Positions 45,719 through 55,140 of a DNA stretch of 64,000 bases are shown here, piece after piece (within the stretch, counting starts at the first letter, position 1; the number at the start of each line of letters is the position of its first letter). The notes below the pieces were generated by a model that searched no databases, had not been told where the DNA came from, and saw only the letters and a program-made list of their open reading frames with translations. This DNA is from Bradyrhizobium sp. 200. Lineage in GTDB: Bacteria; Pseudomonadota; Alphaproteobacteria; Rhizobiales; Xanthobacteraceae. The stretch is taken from NCBI RefSeq assembly GCF_023100945.1, contig NZ_CP064689.1, positions 7,174,001 through 7,238,000 of the forward strand. The letters run 5' to 3'. Made by a program: the position numbers and the translations under genes.

Positions 45719-46066
45719 CTACTCACTCATCGATCCCGAAGAGCTTTTCGAGCGTGGTGTCGCGCCGTTGAGCTTTCTCCGCCAATCAGCGCGTCACAGC
45801 GCGAACGAAAGTCATATTATCATTCGCGTAGCTGATGAAACCGCCTTTTTTAAACCAATCCGCATCGATTGGGGATGATCCGTTTCTATTCGACTGAAAC
45901 TGATTAAACGTCAGCAGCATTAGAGTCGCCAACAGCGGCGGTGCTTGTCGTACAAATCCGAACTAAACCGCCTTACTGAACACTGGTTTGACTATGTCGC
46001 AACAGAAGCTTAATGACTTGATTCATTGGGGCGCTGGAAGGCAAAAGCTTGAACGAGGCGGCAGAT
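45719..46066. other. gap of about 350 bases
   Basis: No coding frame, promoter or repeat that I can support. Confidence 0.4.
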
Positions 46067-46374
46067 TTATCTAAGCCCTTCCATAGCGAGCCGCAGCGAC
46101 TTCGGGATGCGCTGCGCCTTTCCGGCTGAAATAAACGCCACGCGTACACGCGCCGTGACTAGGAGATCGTCTCCGCGCCTGCATTCCTGCAGCAAGGCAA
46201 TCGACGCTCCCCTCACCTCTTGCGGGACTGTCACGACATCAAGCAGGGCATCCAAGACCGCCGGTTTTAGAAAATCGATCGTCATGGAGCGGACAACGAA
46301 GGCAAAGCCGGGCGCATCGTTCTTGGCTTCTTTGAGTAGCGCTTGCTGAGTGGTTCCGAGCAGGCGGAAGTAGT
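46067..46374 (-). pseudogene. ybgC: 3' part of a YbgC-type acyl-CoA thioesterase
   Basis: The minus strand reads FRLLGTTQQALLKEAKND, then FAFVVRSMTIDFLKPAVLDALLDVVT and GDDLLVTARVRVAFISAGKAQRIP, the C-terminal two-thirds of a hotdog-fold thioesterase of the YbgC kind. The 5' part lies at 47878-48018; an IS701-family element separates them. Confidence 0.85.
46370..46374. repeat. target-site duplication, left copy
   Basis: GTAGT directly outside the left end of the IS701-type element, repeated at 47878-47882. Confidence 0.7.
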
Positions 46375-47877
46375 CTTACTGCGTCATGAGCTTTTGTCGT
46401 CTCTTTGGCGGTACAATGGCTGCGCAGCAAGGGCATCGCAGCAGGGTTTTGATAATGCCCCGGATCAGTCGCACGTGCACGGTCGCGATCGAGTTCGGGA
46501 TGTGGCGCTCAGGCCGCAAGGGGAGATCCTCTGGGTCGGTAACCGTCGGGTAGGCAAGGTGCCTTGACCGACGCGGCGGAACGAGGTCCTGAGGGGGGAA
46601 TCGTCGCCTGTTCGGCGACGAGGAAGCCGTAGGCTGCGATGCACAGGGTTGCGTGATGATGGAAGCCGCGCCAGCCGCGGCCCTCGTAATGCCCGAGCCC
46701 AACCTCTTGCTTGAGCTCCTGATAGTCGCGCTCGATGCGCCAGCGCAGCTTTGCAAAATCGACGAGCCGCTGGAAGTTGACGTCCTCCGGCAGCGTCGAG
46801 AGACAGTATTTGGTCGGCTCTTTTTCGCCCTCGGGCCACTCGATCAGCAACCACTCCGGCGACAGCTTCTCGGGGATCAGCTTGTTGTATCCGACACGGA
46901 CGCGCACACGCGCAAAGCGCGAGGACAGCTGATCGGCCGAGCCCTCTCGCCACGTCACCGTGCGCCAGGCCCGCTTCGGCAGGCCAAGCGCCACTTCCTT
47001 GGCCGAGATCAGGTCGGGCTCGTCGCGACGGCCGGTGTTGTTCAGCGGCTTGTCCATGCGCCGCGGGCCGGTGCCGGGCCGCCACATCAAGGTGTCCGGC
47101 AGGATGCCAGCCACGTAGGTCACGCCCAACTCCGTCATGCCCTCCCGCAGCCGCGAGTCTCTGCCATAGGCCGTGTCCATCAATGCGACCCCGCGCGGCA
47201 GCCCAGCTTCGCACGCCCAGTGTATCTGCTCCAGCGCGATCTCCGGTTTGGTCTTGAACTTGATCTCCTTCGGCACACCGGCTTTTTTCCGCCGCGCGCG
47301 ATCCTTGGTCCAGTCTTGCGGCAGATACAGCCGATAGGCGACCGGAAGGCTGGCCGCGTGATTGGCGATCGACAGCGACACCGCCACCTGACAGTTGGCC
47401 TGCTTGCCGAGCTGACCGCAGTATTGATGGTGCACGCCGACCGAATGCTTGCCCTGCTTTGGGAACGCCGTGTCGTCGATGATCCACGCCTCGATCGGAC
47501 CGTCCTTCTCGATCGCCGGCAACACCATCTCACGCACCTTGGCCAGCACGTCCTCATCCGACCATGTCGCAAGACCAACAAAGTGCAGCAGCGACTGGTG
47601 CTGCGCTGCCGTCCGCTCAGGAGCCGTACGCGCCGCCATAGGTTCGACGCTTTTGCGCTCGCCAGGTAGCACCAAACCAGTGCAATAATCGCGCAACTGC
47701 CTCGTACGCCTCGCGTGACCGATGACGCTCGAAAGCCCATCGACATAGACCGCAAACCGCGCTTCGACTTTCCCGTGATCGTTGAGACTCATCTGGCCCT
47801 CCGCGTGCCAAAATATGAATCTCTACAGATACTTGATTCTCAGGTCTAAACGGCCGCGACCGACTGACTCAGTAGTG
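46375..47877 (-). mobile_element. IS701-family insertion sequence
   Basis: A 1503-base element with short imperfect inverted ends (left CTTACTGCGTCA; right, reversed, CACTACTGAGTCA) and a five-base repeat GTAGT on both sides. It carries one DDE transposase gene. It sits inside a ybgC-type gene whose two halves fit together exactly across the element, which confirms the boundaries. Confidence 0.85.
46509..47792 (-). CDS. IS701-family transposase, C-terminus frameshifted
   Basis: A 427-residue DDE transposase: FAVYVDGLSSVIGHARRTRQLRDYCTGL, AWIIDDTAFPKQGKHSVGVHHQYCGQLGKQANCQVAVSLS, VALMDTAYGRD and LRWRIERDYQELKQEVGLGHYEGRGWRGFHHH contain the catalytic acids. The frame ends GYRPRGSPLAA at 46509, but another frame continues as LRPERHIPNSIATVH to a stop at 46376-46378 inside the terminal repeat. 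About 40 residues are therefore lost by a frameshift near 46525, and activity is doubtful. Confidence 0.9.
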   Translation of the reverse strand: MSLNDHGKVEARFAVYVDGLSSVIGHARRTRQLRDYCTGLVLPGERKSVEPMAARTAPERTAAQHQSLLHFVGLATWSDEDVLAKVREMVLPAIEKDGPIEAWIIDDTAFPKQGKHSVGVHHQYCGQLGKQANCQVAVSLSIANHAASLPVAYRLYLPQDWTKDRARRKKAGVPKEIKFKTKPEIALEQIHWACEAGLPRGVALMDTAYGRDSRLREGMTELGVTYVAGILPDTLMWRPGTGPRRMDKPLNNTGRRDEPDLISAKEVALGLPKRAWRTVTWREGSADQLSSRFARVRVRVGYNKLIPEKLSPEWLLIEWPEGEKEPTKYCLSTLPEDVNFQRLVDFAKLRWRIERDYQELKQEVGLGHYEGRGWRGFHHHATLCIAAYGFLVAEQATIPPSGPRSAASVKAPCLPDGYRPRGSPLAA

Positions 47878-48018
47878 GTAGTTCGTTCTACCGCGTTCCA
47901 TGAAGCGCAAAAAATTTGCGTGATAAACAATCTGACCGGAGTCAGCATCTTCGAAATAGACGCGGACCTGCATATGATGGCCGCCGTCGCGAATTTCGCC
48001 ATCAAGAGAAGCTGTCAC
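47878..48018 (-). pseudogene. ybgC: 5' part of the split YbgC-type thioesterase
   Basis: From a GTG at 48018 the frame reads TASLDGEIRDGGHHMQVRVYFEDADSGQIVYHANFLRFMERGRTNY before entering the element. It holds the catalytic Asp region of the hotdog thioesterase (YFEDADSGQIVYHANF; the family has ED-T-D-x-x-G). The gene is cut after residue 47. Confidence 0.85.
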
Positions 48019-48399
48019 AATGCGGTTCCCTTGCTGCCCTTCTGGGACGAATTGTCTTGCACAGAGGCGCGTTCCGCAGCAAGTGCCAATGGGCTTGGTG
48101 CGTGCAGGTGGAGGCTCCCGGCGCAAGGCCGCTCGGAGACCGGTTGCTGTTGCGAGAAGCCGGAACCCCCTATCCAGATTTCGGGCAAGTCCCGCACGCA
48201 CGGATGGTTTGCAGAGCTCTTATCGCTGCTCAGCAATCCCTGAGGACCGAGGTCGCCCCACCGGCAAGTGCCTTGATCTCCGCGTAATCTGCGCTTCGCA
48301 GGCCAAAGTTGGGATTGCCCGGCAGTGCGGATTGTTCAGCAAGCAGTCCTGTTCCGCGGAATCCTACCATTCATAGCAGTTGTTAAACTCCGGCCGGTC

Positions 48400-48620
48400 A
48401 GCCATCGCGGCTGGATATTCCAGTTGAGATGGTCATGGAGATCGATGAAACCGGGCAGAATGATCCACGGCACCTTGACCGGAGAGTCGGCCGCGCCGAC
48501 GTGCTGCGGCCGGGCCTCGTCGCTCGGTACGACGCGCACCGCGCCTGGGAAGTCCGCGCCGAGCGCCGCCACGAGATCGAAGTCGCTCCGTGGCCACCCC
48601 GCAAGAAAGCGACGAGTTCA
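48400..48620 (-). pseudogene. fragment of an amidohydrolase
   Basis: The minus strand reads AALGADFPGAVRVVPSDEA and then VPWIILPGFIDLHDHLNWN. The motif PGFIDLHDHL is the first metal-binding strand (H-x-H) of amidohydrolases. The frame breaks on both sides and the barrel core is missing. Confidence 0.55.
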
Positions 48621-48621
48621 T

Positions 48622-49661
48622 TTGCATATCCGTCACGTGCCGGGACGCTGCCCCCATCAGCCGAGCGATTCGGTCGTAAGGTCGCCGTTGGAGCAGATGT
48701 TCTAGTTCGGAATGAGAGGCCGCCATCGTCATTCAACAGTCCGCGTTGTCGTGTTCAGCCGTGTCCGGCTGAGGACATTAAATGTCCGGGGCCAGACACT
48801 GAGGCGCGAGTATTCCGTCGGTGGACGCGAAGCACATAGTTCTGCCCTCTTCAAGCGAGGCTCGCAAATGTCTTTTGTGGCACGTGGATTGCTGGGACAC
48901 CGTAAAGGATCCGCACGACCATGACGGTCTCGCATTCGCCGCCCCAGGAGTTCAAATGAAACTTGCTCGATTGATCCAAATCAATGCCATGGACGCTGCG
49001 CTATTGAGTGCGGTCCCGCCTAAAGCTTTGCCGCGTCCCTCGCGGGTGCCGCTGTCGTTCTTCGCGTTGGATAACTCTCAAGACCACCAGACGCGACTAG
49101 CATTCAGCGCGCTTACTCCCAAGCAAATCCAAACCAGTGTGACACGTTTGGGCGGCTGTTTGGCGAATGCATGCAGCGGCATGCGAATGTCGGCTTCGGA
49201 TCGGAAGGAAACCAAATCAAACTTGGTCTCGGGCAATGGCCGCCTCCTTTCGAAGAGGGGAGCGGACCGAAGTTGTTCAATGGCACGCTGGAGCAGATCG
49301 AGCTCGGCGCCCGACTCGGCGCTGGTCACACTCGGAGGTGGAGCACCACGAGCAGTATTCGCACTCCTCGGCGCCTGAAGCCTTCCTCGGTGCCGTTTCG
49401 CAACGCCGAAGGACATTCGGCCTCGGCCACGGCATCTGTCTTCCTCGCGGAACCATAATCATCCCGCGCGTGTCGCCGAGCGGATGGCGACACTCGTTCT
49501 GATCTACGGTGATTGCCTCGAGTGGCAGCCGACAAATCCGCGCCTTTGATCGAAATGCACGACTTCGGTATCGAGCCCGAGCTGAAGAGCGCGATGTGAC
49601 ACGAGGAACGGCGCTGCCATCGCGCCTTGCCTTCACACGAAAGCTAGAGGAGTTTAAAAAA
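48622..49661. other. about 1 kb without a sure gene
   Basis: Short frames on both strands; one on the minus strand (49078-49416) has LLQRAIEQLRSAPLFERR and FDLVSFRSEADIRMPLHA, which may be the trace of a dead gene. I saw no sigma-54 promoter, nod-box-like or tts-box-like sequence ahead of the radical SAM gene. Confidence 0.35.
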
Positions 49662-51137
49662 ATGCGCGCGCCGACCTATTCCGAGGCCTTGGAGTTCGCG
49701 ATCGACCGCTCGTACGACATCAACCTTGACATGTTGAGGTCACGGAATTTGCACCTTGACACGCACAACGATTATCTTGTCGGCACATATCCGCCTCTCA
49801 AGGCAATGGGCGACCTGAACGCCGAAAAGTTGTTGCTCCAGGTTACGTCGTCCATTGATCTCTATTTTCACATCCCCTTCTGTGATCAGTATTGCACCTT
49901 TTGCCACTTCGCCAAGGAAATCAATCCATCTTCCGGGCGAGTGGAGCGCTATCTGGCGGCTTTAGATAAAGAGATGAGTTGGTCGGACGCGGCGCTGGCT
50001 GGCAGAGCTGTTGAGACTGCTTTTTTTGGAGGCGGCACTCCCTCGTTCTTGACCAACCGTCAACTCGAAACGCTATTTGGTATGATTAGCCGGCGCTTTG
50101 ATTTGTCTAAGTCGGAGGTGAGTTTCGAATTGCATCCCTCTCTTGCAAAGGAAGTGGACGCTGCAGATCGCATATCCACACTGCTTAGAGCCGGCGTAAA
50201 CCGCTTCGTATTGGGCGTTCAGAGTCTAGATCCTAGCATTTTACGCATATTGAACCGCGGGCACCACGTGGACGAGGTAGTACAACTCGTAAAGTTACTG
50301 AATGAGATGGGCGTTGAGAATCTGTCGCTTGACCTCATGTATGGGTTGCCGCAGCAAACGCTCCGGAGCTGGTACGACTCACTTATCGGCTTGCTGGATA
50401 TGGGAATAGAGAAGTTCAATGTATTCCCACTGATGTTTAAATCCACAGACCCCGTAGCCCGCCATTTGGCTCGGGGACGATATCAATTTGCCGGGGCTAA
50501 GGAGCGCATTATCATGCATTTTATGGCCGAGCACATCCTCACGAAACTCGGCTATCGCCATGGGCCGATTTTCTATTGGAGTAAGCAGCCGCAGCCACAC
50601 TCGGTTCAACAGAGCCGCAAATACGATTCCTGGAACGACAATAATCTGGTCCCGTTTGGGGTTGCCGGATTTGGTTACATGAGCCAGTGCCAGTTCTATA
50701 ACGAGGCAGATTTGGATCGCTACCTGTATAGGGTTGAGGCGGGCGAGAAGCCAGTGTGGAAGGGTGTTGTCCTGTCGCAAGATGATCTCATGCGCAGAAC
50801 GGTAATGTTTGCCCTGCGAAGCAGTGGGGTGTTGCTCTCCCGCTTCGAGCGGGAGTTTGGGGTGTCCATCGAGAAATGCTTTGGCCGCGAGCTTGAACTC
50901 TTGAATGAGGCAGGACTCATCTGCATTTCAAACGATGGCCTGCTTTCGTTAACCGCCGCCGGCACCATCAATTCGGGCGCCGTATCGCTGCTATTTTTCT
51001 CGAACAGTATACTTGAGCGGGTCGCGTACAACGACAGTAGGATAGTAGACAAACGAACTGATCTGCTCGAAAAACATGATTACTCACCGGCCGGACGATA
51101 CGGGTCAAGTGCCGAAATGCAAGTTGCTTTTCGATGA
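49662..51137 (+). CDS. HemN-like radical SAM protein of a three-gene unit
   Basis: A 491-residue protein: LYFHIPFCDQYCTFCHFAKE holds the C-x3-C-x2-C cluster site, followed by AFFGGGTPSFLTNRQLETLF, GVNRFVLGVQSLDPSILRILNRG and LSLDLMYGLPQQTLRSWYDSL, all HemN-family landmarks, and a C-terminal winged-helix-like part. HemN proper has C-x3-C-x2-C-x-C; the fourth Cys is Phe here, so it is probably not the coproporphyrinogen oxidase but a HemN-like enzyme such as a methyltransferase or cyclopropanase. AGAGGAG lies ahead of the ATG at 49662. Its stop overlaps the next start (ATGA), so the two work together. Confidence 0.85.
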   Translation: MRAPTYSEALEFAIDRSYDINLDMLRSRNLHLDTHNDYLVGTYPPLKAMGDLNAEKLLLQVTSSIDLYFHIPFCDQYCTFCHFAKEINPSSGRVERYLAALDKEMSWSDAALAGRAVETAFFGGGTPSFLTNRQLETLFGMISRRFDLSKSEVSFELHPSLAKEVDAADRISTLLRAGVNRFVLGVQSLDPSILRILNRGHHVDEVVQLVKLLNEMGVENLSLDLMYGLPQQTLRSWYDSLIGLLDMGIEKFNVFPLMFKSTDPVARHLARGRYQFAGAKERIIMHFMAEHILTKLGYRHGPIFYWSKQPQPHSVQQSRKYDSWNDNNLVPFGVAGFGYMSQCQFYNEADLDRYLYRVEAGEKPVWKGVVLSQDDLMRRTVMFALRSSGVLLSRFEREFGVSIEKCFGRELELLNEAGLICISNDGLLSLTAAGTINSGAVSLLFFSNSILERVAYNDSRIVDKRTDLLEKHDYSPAGRYGSSAEMQVAFR

Positions 51138-52312
51138 AGTCGCGGGCGCCGCAAGGGTCGCCCTGCCAGGCGGAGGACATATTTTCGCATCTGACCGATA
51201 GCATTGATCGCCGGCAGCGAGAACGCCCGCTTGGGCCGGTCAGCAATTTTGTCGCCGATCAACTGCCGCACTGCATTGCGGAGATCAAATGCAGTGAACG
51301 ACCAGATGAAGCGGTTAAGGCTCTTGGGCGTAGCATCAACGCGATGATTGCGGAGACGGACTATGATGCGCAGCTGCTCAGTCTGCCGCAGCCGGACTTC
51401 GAGATCGCTAAGACAGACATCCAATATCTCGTAAATTGTGCTTATCAGATGTCTGCGTTTGCCGGCCTTCATCCCGTAGACGCCGAGCTGACGGTGGGAG
51501 AGGCACTGAGCCGCCTTGCGCGCTCAAGTTGTCAACGGCAGCCTGGCATTGAGGTCCTCTCCTATGAAGATATGATCCTCACGAATCCGTTGCAGAACGA
51601 TCCACGTGTATACTGCCTCGGCGCGGCCGGGGTCGAGGAACGAGATTTTTGCTTGGGCCATCAGATCATCGAGAGCGAATTGCAGTCAGCAATGGACGCT
51701 CTGCTTAAGTTGCGTGATGTGGCCGACGTGGATGCGGGGCAATGTCTCGCGCTATGCCTGGAGCGCCTTGAGTCAGCAAACTATGTTCTGACGCGCTTTT
51801 ATGAACATATGTCGCCGGACTTATTTGGCCAATTTCGTGTGTTTTACGGAAAGAATCCTTACAAGAATACGCTTGGTCCAAGCGGCCGCTTCTCGGCCCG
51901 TATCGTGGCGGTCTCGGTTCTACTGGTCGGTGAAGAACTCTTCCACCAGAAACCGCAATTTTATAGGGATCTGTATCGGCTGTCCGAATATTATCCGCAG
52001 AGATGCATTCACGAGGTATTCCGCTGGCTGTCGTCCGGCAAAGGGAGTGCACCGCTCAAGCCGGGTTGGCTAAAGGGGAAAGCGGACTTTCCCAGGGTTG
52101 CGACCATTTCGCCAGTCATGGAGCATCACGGCGGCGAAATCGGAACGCTGCGCACGTCCTGTGTTTGTGCACTAGATCGGTTTACCCGGATGCACCGTAG
52201 TACGGCCTTAAAATATACGGTTGAGCCGGGTCGTCCAGTTGTCGGAGTTGAGGTATCGGAAAGTGTTGAGGCTGTCCTTTCTCAGCGGCTGTTGACAGAG
52301 GCGCGCCGGTAA
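51134..52312 (+). CDS. PrnB-like heme enzyme (IDO/TDO superfamily, putative)
   Basis: A 392-residue protein. From about residue 155 it follows PrnB (the pyrrolnitrin enzyme that rearranges a tryptophan ring): NDPRVYCLGAAGVEERDF, ALCLERLESANYVLTRFYEHMSPDLFGQ, FRVFYGKNPYKNTLGPSG and YRLSEYYPQRCIHEVFRWLSSGKG. PrnB belongs to the heme-containing indoleamine/tryptophan dioxygenase superfamily. The assignment rests on pattern memory and is moderate. Translationally coupled to the radical SAM gene (ATGA), which suggests one pathway, possibly on a tryptophan-like substrate. Confidence 0.6.
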   Translation: MKSRAPQGSPCQAEDIFSHLTDSIDRRQRERPLGPVSNFVADQLPHCIAEIKCSERPDEAVKALGRSINAMIAETDYDAQLLSLPQPDFEIAKTDIQYLVNCAYQMSAFAGLHPVDAELTVGEALSRLARSSCQRQPGIEVLSYEDMILTNPLQNDPRVYCLGAAGVEERDFCLGHQIIESELQSAMDALLKLRDVADVDAGQCLALCLERLESANYVLTRFYEHMSPDLFGQFRVFYGKNPYKNTLGPSGRFSARIVAVSVLLVGEELFHQKPQFYRDLYRLSEYYPQRCIHEVFRWLSSGKGSAPLKPGWLKGKADFPRVATISPVMEHHGGEIGTLRTSCVCALDRFTRMHRSTALKYTVEPGRPVVGVEVSESVEAVLSQRLLTEARR

Positions 52313-52396
52313 GCTGACGGTGGTCTCTGCGTGGCGAAAAGCAGACAACGATGCCAGAGGCGCAGGCGTCCGACACCGGTCGAGAGGTGATAGTCG

Positions 52397-52888
52397 ATGT
52401 CTCAAGACGAACTGATCCTTCGTCGGTTCGAGTCTGGGGATAGCGATGATGTATGGCATCTGCACAGAAGCGCATCGCAGGATGTTGGTGTGTGTGGCCC
52501 GGAAGGGGCCTGGGAGGATGATTTACGCAATATCGGGGAAGTATACATCGCCTCGGGCGGAGACTTCGTAGTTGCGCATATTGGTCCCCGACTCGCTGCC
52601 ATGGGTGGGCTGAACCCTTTTGATGATGATGTCGCAGAACTTAAACGTATGCGGGTCGACCCCGTCTTTCAGCGACGAGGGTTTGGAAGGAGGGTTCTTC
52701 GTGAATTGGAGTCGCGAGCTCTTGCTCTCGGTTTCAAATGGATAATGCTCGACACAACAACGATCCAAGTAGGGGCCCAAAGACTCTATGAGAGCTCTGG
52801 CTATGTTCGCCGCAGGGAAGGGATGTTGCACGGATATGCAGTGATCTTTTACGAGAAGCGGCTCATTGGCCAGGATGACCCCGCATGA
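52397..52888 (+). CDS. GNAT family N-acetyltransferase of the three-gene unit
   Basis: A 163-residue GNAT protein: LILRRFESGDSDDVWHLH, LKRMRVDPVFQRRGFGRRVLRELESRAL (acetyl-CoA loop Q-x-x-G-x-G) and LYESSGYVRRREGMLHGYAVIFYEK. It starts 84 bases after the PrnB-like gene on the same strand and is likely in the same message. It may acetylate the pathway product or protect the host cell from it; that is inference. Confidence 0.85.
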   Translation: MSQDELILRRFESGDSDDVWHLHRSASQDVGVCGPEGAWEDDLRNIGEVYIASGGDFVVAHIGPRLAAMGGLNPFDDDVAELKRMRVDPVFQRRGFGRRVLRELESRALALGFKWIMLDTTTIQVGAQRLYESSGYVRRREGMLHGYAVIFYEKRLIGQDDPA

Positions 52889-53179
52889 GCAAATGAGGTT
52901 GTGAGACCGGATAATCCAGTGAAGCTCTACGGACGCGCAACGAGCACAAATTCAATCACTGCCCCTGACTAGCCCAAACGCCCAAACTCGCTCCTTGGGA
53001 ATGATGTCGAATGCGCTCAGATAAAACCGTAACATCCGCGAGGACTTTCTCGTTGAGTCCCGCGAGATCTGCGATCGGAATGAATCGTGTCACTGTAGCT
53101 GACAAGGACGTGAAGGTTTTGCGACCGATAGGCGTCGAACGCACGCACAAACTCACGCCTGGCCGAACCAGCGTTGAAT

Positions 53180-53507
53180 TCAAAACGAGAGCTGATACGG
53201 TGCGCCAGCGGCGGATAGGCGAAGACGCTCTGGAGCGTCGTGGGCTCGCGACGTGAGCGGATGGCGCGAAGCGTCGAAAGTCAGCGGAAGTCGGGGCCGC
53301 CTGTTCAGACGGACGGTCGCAACCTGCATAGCGTGGGACAGACTTAAAGCGTCCCCCGTGAAGATGCGATAGCCCAGCCGCTTGAAATGCCTGGACACGG
53401 TGCATGTGCCGGCGAACGGATCGTAGAGCGAGTGGCCCCGGCGCCATGCGCGCGGCAAAACTCTCCAGCCAGGGCAGCGTCGCGGTCTTCGAGACGATAT
53501 AGCGCAT
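53180..53507 (-). pseudogene. decayed DNA methyltransferase
   Basis: Two frames in order give MRYIVSKTATLPWLESF and then HSLYDPFAGTCTVSRHFKRLGYRIFTGDALSLSHAMQVATV. YDPFAGTCTVSRHFK is the S-adenosylmethionine-binding loop of DNA adenine methylases (DPFAGTGTV type). The frame breaks near 53455 and again after 53330, and the catalytic (D/N)PPY motif is not seen. Confidence 0.6.
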
Positions 53508-53584
53508 CAGGTCTACCGCCTTGTCCGAACCGCGTCGTCGACCTCGAATGCCTCAACTGCACGCAGCAACAAACGCAACAGATT

Positions 53585-53815
53585 TCATGCATATGCGCCA
53601 TCACGACAGCCGGCCGCTCCGACCGAGAGTCGTCCCAATCCAATCATGAGACGCGCTGCATCAGTCTCTGTGATAGGCCTATCGTTCATCGCTCGCCAAA
53701 CCAGCGTCCGCTCCAGCTTCAGCTCACTGGCAAGCTGCGCAGCACTCCAGCCGAAGTTCTGCGATAACTCGCGCAAGCCCCTGGCTATGTCCCGATCTGG
53801 CTTGCCAGCCGGCAT
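53585..53815 (-). CDS. possible HTH-type regulator, short
   Basis: A 76-residue frame, MPAGKPDRDIARGLRELSQNFGWSAAQLASELKLERTLVWRAMNDRPITETDAARL, with a helix-turn-helix-like stretch (WSAAQLASELKLERTLVWRAM). It lies just upstream of the dead methylase on the same strand, as regulators often do. It may be intact or a leftover. Confidence 0.4.
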   Translation of the reverse strand: MPAGKPDRDIARGLRELSQNFGWSAAQLASELKLERTLVWRAMNDRPITETDAARLMIGLGRLSVGAAGCRDGAYA

Positions 53816-54282
53816 ACAAATCCACCTCGATTCAACCGCAGCATTCTGTTGCGTATGGAATCCAAAAGTCCGCTCTTGGCGCGATGCTGGGCGGTGGATG
53901 CACGGGCGCGTCCAATCGCCCCTACGTCGGGTCAGCTTATGGTCGTCGCCCTTCCAGATCGTGATGCTACTCGGGCGTATCGACCAGTTGCGTGCCGTAG
54001 CGCTCGCAGGCTCTCAACTAAGGACCCAGCTCGCACCCTCCTGAATCACGACCGAGTACCAAACCCGCATCGGGCAGCTGCGGATCGGGTCTCACCAGCT
54101 TCGTGGTGCTCACGCCCGCATTCGGATCAACTGCCATTCCGTAGTTTCGTTCAAGCAGCTCTCGCAGGCGCTCGATGCGAGCGAACCGGAATGGATGGAC
54201 CGGTTTGATCATCGGGCCAGGCCCCTCGGGTCGAATGCGAACAATCGGATGATGAAAATGACGAGCGGGCGACGGGTGACGT

Positions 54283-54516
54283 TCATGAGTCGAGCTGTCG
54301 GTTCTCCGCCGAATGCCAGTCCGCGCCGTGGAGGCGGATCATCTCCCGACGGGACCGCTCGATGAAGATGCGCTCAACGCAAAGGCCGGCTGTCACTGAA
54401 GCCGCCAGCGCAAGGCCGCAGACCATATAGTCATTCATGAAATTCCAAAACATGTTGCAGCCGGCAACTCCTACAAAAGTAAGTGCCATGACAGTATTGC
54501 GAAATGCCTTAACCAT
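54283..54516 (-). CDS. small membrane protein, hypothetical
   Basis: A 77-residue protein with a hydrophobic N-terminus (FRNTVMALTFVGVAGCNMFWNFM) and a second hydrophobic helix (YMVCGLALAASVTAGLCVERIF), then a charged tail SRREMIRLHGADWHSAENRQ. Two membrane spans are likely. A G-rich ribosome site precedes the ATG at 54516. No family is recognised. Confidence 0.5.
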   Translation of the reverse strand: MVKAFRNTVMALTFVGVAGCNMFWNFMNDYMVCGLALAASVTAGLCVERIFIERSRREMIRLHGADWHSAENRQLDS

Positions 54517-54986
54517 GTTGCCCCCCAGTCAGTCGGCGAGGAACTTTTGTCATTGCAACCATGACGATTAGCAGCGTTTGACCCTTGTGAGGCGCCGTCT
54601 TTCTGCTCGATCAGCTTGGGTCCGGCCGCGCTGTCGACGGCCGTGGGTTTCCCCATTGCCCGGCGCAGCTCATCGATCGAGCCAGGCGTCGGCGCGATCC
54701 ACCTGGGCGTGTCGCTCGATGACCGCCTCTCGCAAGCACTCGCCGCGATGGCACCCAGCGGCACGCCCGGTTGCCACTCGACTACTTATATTGCGCGAGC
54801 AGATGGGACCCTAATCACGGTAGGGACTAAGAAGAGAGCGTGGTGCGCCAAGGAGACTCGTTTTTCCTTCACTCGCGATGCGGGCTTTCGTAGAATGAAT
54901 GAACAGGAGACCAAACCGGCGGTCGTGCGCGAGCCGGACGAAGAGTAAACTAACCTGACGTCACAACTGGCACTAAAGTATCTTCC

Positions 54987-55140
54987 ATGCGCTGGATTAG
55001 AAGAGAATTGGCACAGCTGGAAAAGCTCTGGGCCGCGGGACAGAGTGCCGCGCAGATCGCGCGTCATCTCGAGTGCAGTCGCAACGCAGTGGCAGGCTAG
55101 CTCGGTTGGGCCTGACTCGAGGTCACAAGCCACCAACAGC
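54987..55140 (+). pseudogene. GcrA-like N-terminus with an in-frame stop
   Basis: The frame reads MRWIRRELAQLEKLWAAGQSAAQIARHLECSRNAVAG and then TAG at 55098-55100. This is the N-terminal DNA-binding segment of GcrA-type cell-cycle regulators (W-x-LW-x-G-x-SA-x-QIA, RNAVIGK). The neighbouring frame continues RLGLTRGHKPPTAKPKIRPAPKRGP, the expected linker. The C-terminal Cys-rich part is not found. Confidence 0.6.

Noticed and set aside
46653..47669. Plus-strand frame of 338 residues opposite the IS701 transposase
   Set aside because: Antisense shadow of a complete transposase.
49509..49661. Upstream extension of the radical SAM gene by 51 residues
   Set aside because: The extension has no resemblance to HemN proteins, and a good ribosome site precedes the ATG at 49662.
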